Shown here piece after piece: positions 1 through 6,326 of a stretch of DNA of 9,213 bases; the stretch's first letter is position 1; each line of letters starts with the position of its first letter. A program made the translations under genes and the position numbers. The notes under the pieces were generated by a model. That model was not told where the DNA came from, searched no databases, and saw only the letters and a program-made list of their open reading frames with translations. The stretch comes from Pseudomonadota bacterium (GTDB lineage: Bacteria; Pseudomonadota; Gammaproteobacteria; Burkholderiales; Casimicrobiaceae), in NCBI GenBank assembly GCA_029571495.1, contig JAKPSO010000109.1:1-9213 (forward strand). The letters are read 5' to 3'.

Positions 1-183
1 GAGAGCACGCGCGACGCCAACGGTTTCGGCATTACTGTTTCGTATTGGCGCGACGAAGCGAGTATCGCCCGTTGGAAGAAAAACGCCGAACACACGCTCG
101 CCCGCGAGGCGGGAAACGAGCGTTGGTACGAACATTTCGAAACCCGCGTGGCGCGGGTTGAACGCGCTTACTCGAAGGCCTAA
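1..183 (+). CDS. Antibiotic biosynthesis monooxygenase (ABM)-like protein, 3' part only
   Basis: The window opens inside a reading frame that gives 60 residues and ends in TAA at 181-183. The visible part has the C-terminal half pattern of small ABM-fold proteins: a beta strand FGITVSYW, then a helix with RWKKNAEH, then a G..RWYEHFE strand and a basic end RVARVERAYSKA. Family members are usually about 100 residues long, so roughly the first 40 are missing. Members of this ferredoxin-like fold include quinol monooxygenases, haem-degrading enzymes and many proteins with no known substrate; I cannot assign a reaction. The stop lies 2 bp before the next start and GAAGG at 174-178 inside this gene serves as the next gene's ribosome site, so the two are very probably co-transcribed and translationally coupled. 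The family call is fairly firm; the function is unknown. Confidence 0.75.
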   Translation, partial: ESTRDANGFGITVSYWRDEASIARWKKNAEHTLAREAGNERWYEHFETRVARVERAYSKA

Positions 184-185
184 CT

Positions 186-1520
186 ATGTATCGCTGCTGC
201 CGCTACTACGGACTAGAAGGCGTTGCCGGTCACGAAGGCGACGCCTCATTTACGGTCGAAGTGAATCACTTCACGTTCGGCCCCGGAAGCTTGCGCGAAG
301 CGGGCTCGCATGCCCGCGCCTTGGGCATGAAGCGAATCGCGCTCTACACCGACAAAACGGTGCGTGATTTGCCGTATGTCGCCACCGTCAAGCGCTCGCT
401 CGAAGCGGCCGGCTGCAGCGTGGCGATTTACTGGGAGTGCGAGGTCGAACCGACGGATCGTTCGTTCAAGGCTGCTGCGAAATTCGCGCAAGAAGGCAAC
501 TTCGATGGCTTCGTCTCCGTCGGTGGTGGATCGGTCATGGACACGGCGAAAGCGGCGAATCTCTACGCGACCTACCCGGACGATTTTCTTGCCTACGTGA
601 ACGCGCCGATCGGTCAGGGCAAGGCCGTGCCCGGTCCGCTGAAGCCGCATATCGCGTGCCCGACGACCTGCGGCACGGGCTCTGAAGTGACCGGTATCGC
701 GATCTTCGATTTGCTTGAGCATCAGTGCAAGACGGGTATCTTGTCGCGGCACTTGTTGCCGTCGCGCGCGCTGGTTGACCCAGACGTGACGCATACCTTG
801 ACACCGGCGGTCATCGCCGCCAACGGATTCGACGCGCTCTCGCACGCGCTAGAAAGCTACACCGCACGTCCGCATTCAGCGAAAGCGAAGGCCTATGAAG
901 GCTTCGATGGCGCGACGCGACCGATGAACCAAGGCGCGAATTTGTGGAGCGATATGGGTGCGCGCGAGGCGCTGCGCGTGATCGGCCAAAACTTAGTGAA
1001 CGCAGTGAACGATCCGAGCGACGCGCACGCTAAGGGCGCGATCATGTATTCCGCGCTCATCGCGGGCATGACGTTTTCTAACGCCGGATGCCACTTGCCG
1101 CATGGCATGAGCTACGCCGTGTCAGGACTGGTGCGGGATTTCAAAGCGCCGGCAGGTTACCCGCAAGACGGACCGATGGTGCCGCACGGCATGAGTGTCG
1201 TGCTCAATGCGCCGAGCGTCTACCGCTTCACGGGCGAGGCCGCGCCCGAGCGGCACTTGGAAGCCGCGCAATTTCTCGGCGCGAATACGGCCGGTGTGAC
1301 CGCGATCGACGCAGGCGAAGTGGTGGCCGGCAAGCTCATCGAAATGATGCGCGCCGTGAATTTCCCGAACGGTCTCAACGCCGTGGGTTATACCGACGCG
1401 GATGCGGAAACGCTCGCGGAACGCGCCTTCCCGCAACAACGCGTGATCAAGAACGCGCCACGCGACGTGACCAAAGCGTCGCTCGCCGAATTGTTCAAAG
1501 GCGCGATGCGGTATTGGTGA
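186..1520 (+). CDS. Iron-type alcohol dehydrogenase, hydroxyacid-oxoacid transhydrogenase (ADHFE1/HOT) type
   Basis: This 444-residue protein resembles mammalian ADHFE1, which oxidises 4-hydroxybutyrate to succinate semialdehyde while reducing 2-oxoglutarate to D-2-hydroxyglutarate, with tightly bound nucleotide as carrier (EC 1.1.99.24). The Rossmann-like N-terminal half carries GGGSVMDTAK (113-122) and CPTTCGTGSE (158-167). The metal site of group III iron dehydrogenases can be mapped as D216 and H220 (GFDALSHALESY), H306 (PHGMSY) and H334 (VPHG). The long stretch between the last two histidines (SGLVRDFKAPAGYPQDGPM) and the segment TRPMNQGANLWSDM are features I associate with the HOT branch rather than with short-chain alcohol dehydrogenases such as FucO. 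The start at 186 has GAAGG at a 7-nt spacing inside the end of the upstream gene. The hairpin terminator at 1686 closes the unit. The family is secure; the true substrate pair is inferred, and a plain 4-hydroxybutyrate or other alcohol dehydrogenase remains possible. Confidence 0.88.
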   Translation: MYRCCRYYGLEGVAGHEGDASFTVEVNHFTFGPGSLREAGSHARALGMKRIALYTDKTVRDLPYVATVKRSLEAAGCSVAIYWECEVEPTDRSFKAAAKFAQEGNFDGFVSVGGGSVMDTAKAANLYATYPDDFLAYVNAPIGQGKAVPGPLKPHIACPTTCGTGSEVTGIAIFDLLEHQCKTGILSRHLLPSRALVDPDVTHTLTPAVIAANGFDALSHALESYTARPHSAKAKAYEGFDGATRPMNQGANLWSDMGAREALRVIGQNLVNAVNDPSDAHAKGAIMYSALIAGMTFSNAGCHLPHGMSYAVSGLVRDFKAPAGYPQDGPMVPHGMSVVLNAPSVYRFTGEAAPERHLEAAQFLGANTAGVTAIDAGEVVAGKLIEMMRAVNFPNGLNAVGYTDADAETLAERAFPQQRVIKNAPRDVTKASLAELFKGAMRYW

Positions 1521-1685
1521 TCGGTCGTTTTATAGCTAACAGCTTTTTGGCGCGAACGACCAGCGGGTGGTCGTTTGGTGCGAATTATTTGAAATGTTGA
1601 GAATGTAAAAATATTGGCGGTAATCGCCACATGGCGGTGGTTTCTACTACAAAGCTGTATGGTGACTGCCCGTCAGCCCAAATGA
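1521..1685. other. Non-coding stretch with alternative hairpins after the transhydrogenase gene
   Basis: No coding region is supported here. AACGACCA (1555-1562) can pair with TGGTCGTT (1568-1575) around a 5-nt loop. Its first seven bases, AACGACC, can pair instead with GGTCGTT at 1523-1529, only 3 bp after the stop codon. The two foldings are mutually exclusive. A small AGCT-AAC-AGCT hairpin followed by T5 lies at about 1534-1548 and might act as a weak first terminator. CGCCA and TGGCG at 1625-1636 form another small inverted repeat. This looks like a structured 3' untranslated region; I see no convincing promoter. Confidence 0.4.
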
Positions 1686-1715
1686 AAAGAGCCGCGAAAG
1701 CGGCTCTTTGTTTTT
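1686..1715. terminator. Bidirectional rho-independent terminator
   Basis: A perfect 10-bp stem AAAGAGCCGC / GCGGCTCTTT (1686-1695 with 1700-1709) closes on the tetraloop GAAA. On the plus strand it is followed by GTTTTT, a good U-tract for ending the transhydrogenase transcript. On the minus strand the stem ends in TTT and continues TCATTT, a weaker but usable U-rich tail 25 bp beyond the aapP stop. It lies between convergent genes, so it most likely ends both transcripts. Confidence 0.9.
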
Positions 1716-1733
1716 GCAGCGCCGAGCGCTGGC

Positions 1734-2495
1734 CTAGTGGCCCAAAATCTTCGACAAGAAATCTTTCGAGCGATCCGTCTGCGGATTGTTGAAGAAGTCG
1801 TGCGGGTTGTTTTGTTCGACGATTTGGCCTTGATCCATGAAGATCACTCGGTCAGCGACGGCCTTGGCGAAACCCATTTCGTGGGTCACACAAATCATCG
1901 TGATGCCTTGGTTTGCCATCTCGACCATCACGTCGAGCACTTCTTTGATCATTTCTGGATCGAGCGCTGAGGTTGGCTCATCAAACAACATGATCTTAGG
2001 CGTGAGGCAGAGCGCGCGCGCAATCGCCACGCGCTGCTGTTGGCCGCCGGACAGTTGCAGCGGATACTTGCCCGCTTGTTCAGCGATTCGCACGCGCTTC
2101 AACTGAATCATCGCCTTCTCTTCGGCTTCTTTCTTTGGCACCTTGCCGACATACATCGGCGAGAGCGTCAGGTTCTCGAGCACGGTCAGGTGGGGGAACA
2201 GATTGAACTGTTGAAACACCATACCGACTTCCTTGCGGATTTTGTCGATCGCTTTCACGTCGTCCGTAAGCTCGGTGCCGTCCACGTAGAGGTGGCCCTC
2301 TTGGTGTTCTTCGAGGCGATTGATGCAACGAATCAACGTTGATTTGCCAGAGCCCGACGGGCCGCAGACAACGATCCGCTCGCCTTGTTTGACGTTCAAA
2401 TTGATGTCGCGCAGGACGTGAAAACTATTGCCGTACCATTTGTTGACCTTATCGAAAACGATGATGTCTTTGGCGGCGTTATTGGTAGTGCTCAT
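1734..2495 (-). CDS. aapP: General L-amino acid ABC transporter, ATP-binding protein AapP
   Basis: This 253-residue ATPase powers import of polar amino acids from the cytoplasmic face of the transporter. All ABC motifs are intact: Walker A GPSGSGKS (45-52), Q-loop at MVFQQFNLFPH (92-102), signature LSGGQQQR (148-155), Walker B IMLFDEP with catalytic E173, D-loop SALD and switch H205 (CVTHEMGFA). The FQQFNLFPHLTVLENL and GMVFQQ segments are typical of the polar amino acid (GlnQ/GltL/AapP) branch. I place the start at 2495 because GGGAAG lies 6 nt upstream of that ATG and the known family starts its conserved part soon after; an in-frame ATG at 2549 would add 18 residues that overlap the end of aapM. 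It is the last gene of the aap operon, 14 bp after aapM, and is followed by the terminator at 1686-1715. AapP is chosen over GltL because of the two Aap-type permeases next to it. Confidence 0.95.
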   Translation of the reverse strand: MSTTNNAAKDIIVFDKVNKWYGNSFHVLRDINLNVKQGERIVVCGPSGSGKSTLIRCINRLEEHQEGHLYVDGTELTDDVKAIDKIRKEVGMVFQQFNLFPHLTVLENLTLSPMYVGKVPKKEAEEKAMIQLKRVRIAEQAGKYPLQLSGGQQQRVAIARALCLTPKIMLFDEPTSALDPEMIKEVLDVMVEMANQGITMICVTHEMGFAKAVADRVIFMDQGQIVEQNNPHDFFNNPQTDRSKDFLSKILGH

Positions 2496-2509
2496 TGGTT
2501 GCTTCCCGA

Positions 2510-3616
2510 CTAGCGCAGTTTGGATTTGTTGACTTGCTTCTCGATCCACAAGCTGTAGCGGCTCATGGCAAAGCAGAATGCGAAATAAATTAGCGTGATA
2601 AACACGTACCCTTCAAGCTTGTACGGACGCCAATCGGCGTCACCGTTCAGTGCAAGGCCGAGCGATCCGGTTAGCTCGTAGAGCGACACGATGCCAACGA
2701 GTGACGTGTCTTTGAAGAGTCCGATGAAGTTGTTCACGATGCTAGGCACGACAAGCGCCAAAGCCTGCGGCAGGATGATCTTGAACTGCGTTTGCCAGTA
2801 CGACAACCCGAGCGAAGCGGCCGCTTCCGTCTGCCCCTTCGGCATAGCCTGCAGGCCGCCACGAATGACTTCTGCCATGTACGCCGCCGCGAACAGCGTG
2901 AGTCCTGCGAGAACGCGAATCATCACGTCCACCGTCACGCCTTGCGGCATGAATAGCGGGAACATGAACGACGCCATGAACAAGACAGAAATCAGCGGCA
3001 CACCGCGGATGAGTTCAACGTAAATCGTGCAGAACGTGCGAATGGCCGGAAGCGCGGAGCGACGCCCGAGTGCCACCGCGATAGCGATTGGGAATGACAT
3101 CACCATCGACAGCGACGACAACATGATCGTCAGTGGCAAGCCGCCCCAACGGTCCGTGGTGACTTTGGTGAGGCCGAACACGTTGCCGTACATCAGCGTG
3201 AAGAACGTGCCGATAACGACGACCCACAGCACGATGATCCATTTGTTCCAGAACGCACGGGTGCAGCTTGCGATGAGCAAGGCGAGAAGCAACAACGTCG
3301 CGACCAGCGGGCGCCATTGCTCTTCCATCGGATAGCGACCGAAGATGATCAGACGATACTTCTCGGTCACGACGCCCCAACAAGCGCCCACGCCAGGCGC
3401 GCGGCATGCCTCGGCGTTCGGCACCGTTGTCGCGGTTAAGAACGCCCAATGTATGAAGTTTGGAATGGCGTACAGCAGGACAGCGAGCACGACCACGGTC
3501 GTGACACTGCTTTGCCAATTCGCGAACAAATTGGCCTTCGCCCACGGCACCAAGCCCTCGGTTTTGACAGGAGCAGGGCGTGCCGGTGCTGATTGAAAAA
3601 CGATAGTTTCAGCCAT
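2510..3616 (-). CDS. aapM: General L-amino acid ABC transporter permease AapM
   Basis: This 368-residue inner-membrane permease is one half of the heterodimeric channel that passes amino acids from AapJ into the cytoplasm. By eye there are about eight membrane segments, the first near 37-56 and a block between 105 and 183. The C-terminal half is a standard binding-protein-dependent transport domain; its EAA loop, which docks on the ATPase, reads EAAASLGL...ILPQAL (264-286). Glu/Gln-type permeases are usually near 220-250 residues, and the long N-terminal extension is typical of AapM. The loop after the first membrane segment holds two cysteines, C71 and C79 (ACR...GACW), which I associate with AapM proteins and which could form a disulfide in the periplasm. 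Its ATG is 3 nt after the aapQ stop, with AGGAG inside the aapQ end at 9-nt spacing, so translation is probably coupled to aapQ. Confidence 0.95.
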   Translation of the reverse strand: MAETIVFQSAPARPAPVKTEGLVPWAKANLFANWQSSVTTVVVLAVLLYAIPNFIHWAFLTATTVPNAEACRAPGVGACWGVVTEKYRLIIFGRYPMEEQWRPLVATLLLLALLIASCTRAFWNKWIIVLWVVVIGTFFTLMYGNVFGLTKVTTDRWGGLPLTIMLSSLSMVMSFPIAIAVALGRRSALPAIRTFCTIYVELIRGVPLISVLFMASFMFPLFMPQGVTVDVMIRVLAGLTLFAAAYMAEVIRGGLQAMPKGQTEAAASLGLSYWQTQFKIILPQALALVVPSIVNNFIGLFKDTSLVGIVSLYELTGSLGLALNGDADWRPYKLEGYVFITLIYFAFCFAMSRYSLWIEKQVNKSKLR

Positions 3617-3619
3617 GGT

Positions 3620-4801
3620 CTAGCGCTCCTGAATGGCTGATTTCGCGTTGTACCAACCCATGAAGATCGAGGTCGACAACGACGTGGTGAGATACACCAA
3701 CATGATGATCGCGATGCATTCGACCGCACGGCCAGTTTGGTTCAGCGCGGTGTTTGCAATGGACACGACGTCAGGGTAGCCAATAGCGACTGCAAGCGAC
3801 GAGTTCTTCGTGAGATTCAAAAACTGGCTCGTCATCGGCGGGATGATCACGCGTAGCGCTTGCGGCAGAAGTACTTTTTGCATCTCCTGACCTTTCGATA
3901 GACCGAGCGCTTGCGCCGCTTCGCTTTGACCGCGCGCAACGGACGAGATCCCAGAGCGCACGACTTCCGCGACGAAAGCGGCCGTGTACAGCGTCAAACC
4001 GAGCAGCACTGCCATGAATTCCGGCGTTAGCGAGCCGCCGTTCTCAATCGCGAATTCGCCCTTCTTCGGCATGTTGAAATCAAACGGCGCACCGCCGATG
4101 ACCCAACCTAAGGCACCGCAGGCGATGACTATTGCCACCGGCACCCAGAACATGCTTCGCAGCTGTCCCGTCGCTTCAAATTTCGCTTGCGCCCAACGCC
4201 GATAAAACCATGCGACCGCAGCGCCGACAACCCAACCCATGACGCCCAGCAAGTGTCCGGTTTTCCATAGGGGCTCAGGGAACGAGAATCCGCCCTTGCT
4301 GAGGAAAAACGGCCCGATGTGCTTTGCGTCCGCAATGTCGGGCAAGAGTTCGGTGAACAGCAGATACCACATCAATAGTTGAAGCAGCACTGGGACGTTA
4401 CGGAAGAACTCAACGTACGCTTGGCATAGTCCGCGCACGAGTCCGTTGCGCGAGAAACGACCGACGCCGATCAGCGTGCCGAGGATCGTCGTCAAAATGA
4501 TGCCAACGATCGCGACGCGCAGCGTGTTGCTCACGCCAATAAGAAACGCTTTCCAATAGGGGTCGTTGGAATCAAACGGGAAAAGCGATTCGCCAATGTC
4601 AAAGCCCGCAGGGGTCCAAAGAAAATCAAAGCCGCTTTTGATGCCGCGAATGCGCATGTTCTCGGCGGTGTTGTGCGCCAAAAACCAGACCGCGCCGCCG
4701 ATGAGCGCGACTGCAAGTATTTGATAAAGCAAGCCGCGAAACGCTTGGCTACGCCAAGACCAGTCGCGCTTCTTCGGTGGAGTTCGTGGTGCAACTGCCA
4801 T
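3620..4801 (-). CDS. aapQ: General L-amino acid ABC transporter permease AapQ
   Basis: This 393-residue protein is the second membrane subunit of the Aap importer and should pair with AapM. A basic cytoplasmic N-terminus is followed by a membrane segment at about 24-42, then the AapQ-like periplasmic segment RGIKSGFDFLWTPAGFDIGES (52-72). The conserved permease core starts near NTLRVAIVGIILTTILG (92-108), with EFFRNVPVLLQLL at 131-143. A large insertion with two further hydrophobic stretches covers about 150-255; this insertion makes Aap permeases longer than Gln/His permeases. The EAA loop for contact with AapP is EAAQALGL...LLPQAL (294-315). GGGGA precedes the ATG at 4801 by about 6 nt. The gene is separated from aapJ by 273 bp of hairpin-rich DNA, unlike the tight junctions downstream, which suggests lower or separately tuned expression of the membrane parts. 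Confidence 0.95.
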   Translation of the reverse strand: MAVAPRTPPKKRDWSWRSQAFRGLLYQILAVALIGGAVWFLAHNTAENMRIRGIKSGFDFLWTPAGFDIGESLFPFDSNDPYWKAFLIGVSNTLRVAIVGIILTTILGTLIGVGRFSRNGLVRGLCQAYVEFFRNVPVLLQLLMWYLLFTELLPDIADAKHIGPFFLSKGGFSFPEPLWKTGHLLGVMGWVVGAAVAWFYRRWAQAKFEATGQLRSMFWVPVAIVIACGALGWVIGGAPFDFNMPKKGEFAIENGGSLTPEFMAVLLGLTLYTAAFVAEVVRSGISSVARGQSEAAQALGLSKGQEMQKVLLPQALRVIIPPMTSQFLNLTKNSSLAVAIGYPDVVSIANTALNQTGRAVECIAIIMLVYLTTSLSTSIFMGWYNAKSAIQER

Positions 4802-5074
4802 GCATTTCCCCGCAAAAAATATCGTTATCCGGTGACAGGATTTCTGGTGTTCCTGTTAGGGAGAGGAGACTGATTCGTAAACGAGTCACTCTCACCCTAA
4901 CCCTCTCCCGCGTGCGGGAGAGGGGGGCTACGCCGTATCCAAAAGCCTCGCGAAGTCGTTCGCTAACAAAGGAAGCGACGAGCGGGATGCAATGCAAGGC
5001 GCTGGTTGGCGACGCGTACTTGTGTACGCGAGTCGATCAGCAACGCCGCAGTGCGCCCGCGCAGGCCGTCCGAC
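4802..5074. repeat. Hairpin-rich aapJ-aapQ gap with REP-like palindrome
   Basis: This 273-bp gap carries no plausible gene. It holds a series of inverted repeats. CCCTCTCCCGC (4901-4911) pairs perfectly with GCGGGAGAGGG (4914-4924). GTTAGGGAGAG (4855-4865) pairs with CTCT-ca-CCCTAAC (4889-4901). ACAGGA/TCCTGT lies at 4835-4856, CGCGTAC/GTACGCG at 5013-5030 around TTGT, and a bulged TCGT(T)CGCT/AGCGACGA near 4957-4981. The core 'caccctaaccctctcccgc' plus its mirror matches the kind of dispersed palindrome seen many times in proteobacterial genomes. No hairpin has a U-tract on the minus strand, so they are not classical terminators. By analogy with REP elements between malE and malF, they may protect the aapJ message and lower expression of the genes that follow (inference). 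Confidence 0.75.
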
Positions 5075-6106
5075 TTAGCGGACAGGGTAGGCGTACATGA
5101 GCCCGCCCTTATTCCACTGATTGTTAGCACCACGTGGCAGCTTGAGGGCCGATTTCGGGCCGACGTTGCGCTCGAAGATCTCGCCGTAGTTACCGACGGC
5201 TTTGAGTGCGCGTGCCATCCACTCTTTGTCGAGACCGAGCAGTTTGCCCGTATCTTCCGACGTGCCGAGGATGCGTTGAACGACTGGGTCGGTGCTCGAC
5301 TTCATTTGATCAACGTTGGCTTGCGTGACGCCGTATTCCTCGGCTTCGAGCAGACCATGGATCACCCATTTCGAGATTGCGAACCACTCGTCGTCACCAC
5401 GGCGAACCATTGGGCCAAGTGGCTCTTTGGAGATCAGCTGTGGGAGGATGACGTGCTCGTCAGGGTTCTTGGCTTCTTTGTTACGAACGGAAGCAAGACC
5501 CGATGCGTCGGTCGTGTAGGCGATGCAACGACCCGCGAAGTACGCGCCGGTGGCGGCTTCTACTTTTTCGAACACGACGGGTTTGATGCCGAGGCCGTTG
5601 GCTTTCGAGAAGTCGGTCAGGTTCTTCTCAGTGGTCGTACCCGATTGCACGCAAACGGTTTGGCCTTTGAGTTGCTTGGCGTCTTTGATCTTCGACTTGG
5701 TCGTGACCATGAAGCCTTGACCGTCGTAGTACGTCACGCCCGTTGCGTGCAGACCCAGCGATGCGTCGCGCGTGAGCGAAAACGTCGTGTTACGCGAGAG
5801 AACGTCAACTTCGCCCGATTGCAGTGCTGCGAAACGTTGCTGTGCGTTCAACGGAACCCACTTCACTTTGTTGGCGTCGCCCAATACAGCAGCGGCGAGC
5901 GCTTTGCAGTAGTCAGCGTCAAGGCCAGTCCAGTTGCCAGCGGAGTCAGCTTGCGAGAAGCCGGCCAGACCGGTGTTCACGCCACAAACGACTTGGCCCG
6001 ATTTCTTGATCTTGTCGAGCGTTGCACCTGCGTGTGCGGGAAGGGCAGCCATCGCGCCGACGGCGACGAGGGTGCCAAGAACGATTTTCGTTCCGGATTT
6101 AAACAT
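5075..6106 (-). CDS. aapJ: General L-amino acid ABC transporter, periplasmic binding protein AapJ
   Basis: This 343-residue protein captures amino acids in the periplasm and delivers them to AapQM. A clear signal peptide covers 1-26: MFKSGTK, a hydrophobic core, and an AHA cleavage motif with the mature protein starting at GATL. The mature part follows the AapJ pattern: VVCGVNTGLAGFS (39-51), GLDADYCKALAAAV (61-74), WVPLNAQQRFAALQSGEVDVLSRNTTFSLTRD (83-114), VCVQSGTTTEKNL (151-163) and AYTTDASGLASVR (196-208). At 343 residues it is longer than the ~260-residue Gln/His binding proteins, as expected for AapJ. C41 and C67 may form a disulfide, as may C152 and C194; this is inference. The ATG at 6106 has AAGGAG 7 nt upstream, the best ribosome site in the window, consistent with high expression. 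It is the first gene of the operon. Confidence 0.96.
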   Translation of the reverse strand: MFKSGTKIVLGTLVAVGAMAALPAHAGATLDKIKKSGQVVCGVNTGLAGFSQADSAGNWTGLDADYCKALAAAVLGDANKVKWVPLNAQQRFAALQSGEVDVLSRNTTFSLTRDASLGLHATGVTYYDGQGFMVTTKSKIKDAKQLKGQTVCVQSGTTTEKNLTDFSKANGLGIKPVVFEKVEAATGAYFAGRCIAYTTDASGLASVRNKEAKNPDEHVILPQLISKEPLGPMVRRGDDEWFAISKWVIHGLLEAEEYGVTQANVDQMKSSTDPVVQRILGTSEDTGKLLGLDKEWMARALKAVGNYGEIFERNVGPKSALKLPRGANNQWNKGGLMYAYPVR

Positions 6107-6203
6107 TCAGAGTCTCCTTGAGATATGGATTTAACGTGAGCGTATGGCGTGATACTGCCGATGTCCGTTCAGAAGCGATTACACCAGAGATTCAGATCAG
6201 TTG

Positions 6204-6233
6204 CATACGCAAACGGCATGCCACCATACGCAA
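6204..6233. repeat. Direct repeat CATACGCAA upstream of aapJ
   Basis: CATACGCAA occurs at 6204-6212 and again at 6225-6233, exactly 21 bp apart (two helical turns). An inverted copy of its core, GCGTATG, lies at 6140-6146. The two direct copies bracket and overlap the -24/-12 promoter candidate. This could be a paired operator, or chance overlap with the -12 element. Confidence 0.45.
6209..6223 (-). promoter_or_regulatory. Candidate sigma-54 (-24/-12) promoter for aapJQMP
   Basis: Read on the minus strand from 6223 to 6209 the sequence is TGGCATGCCGTTTGC. This matches the sigma-54 pattern TGGCAC-N5-TTGC at all positions except T for C at the sixth, and the invariant GG and GC are separated by exactly 10 bp. 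Transcription would begin near 6197 and give a leader of about 90 nt ahead of the strong AAGGAG site of aapJ. No sigma-70 promoter of comparable quality is visible in the gap. I did not find a clear NtrC palindrome upstream, so the activator is unknown. Confidence 0.6.
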
Positions 6234-6265
6234 TTCAAAAGAGTGCGCTGGTTTGGCCAGTTTGC

Positions 6266-6281
6266 TTAGGGAAAGCCCTAA
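6266..6281 (-). terminator. Weak hairpin between the antiporter gene and aapJ
   Basis: TTAGGG (6266-6271) and CCCTAA (6276-6281) form a 6-bp hairpin 45 bp beyond the antiporter stop on the minus strand. There is no U-tract after it, so termination would be poor. Partial readthrough from the antiporter gene into aapJ is possible. Confidence 0.25.
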
Positions 6282-6326
6282 TCTGCCGCCGCCGATCGGG
6301 AGAAATTTGTGCGGCGCAGCAGACGG

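Noticed and set aside
246..845. A 199-codon minus-strand frame opposite the transhydrogenase gene
   Set aside because: It is arginine-rich, has no family resemblance and lies entirely over a well-supported gene.
2496..2549. Longer AapP start at 2549
   Set aside because: It would overlap aapM by 40 bp and add 18 residues without family support, whereas ATG 2495 has a well-placed GGGAAG.
4901..4924. Rho-independent terminator after aapJ
   Set aside because: The stem is strong but no U-tract follows on the minus strand, and the remaining operon genes lie downstream; a REP-like role fits better.
5006..6121. A 371-codon plus-strand open frame antisense to aapJ
   Set aside because: aapJ has a signal peptide, family motifs and a strong ribosome site. 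The antisense frame has no recognisable domain and is rich in Arg/Val, as expected for a shadow frame of a GC-rich gene.
6224..6326. NtrC binding palindromes upstream of the sigma-54 candidate
   Set aside because: I looked for GCACC-N5-GGTGC-like pairs and found none convincing; CTGG-N5-CCAG at 6248-6260 is too short to claim.
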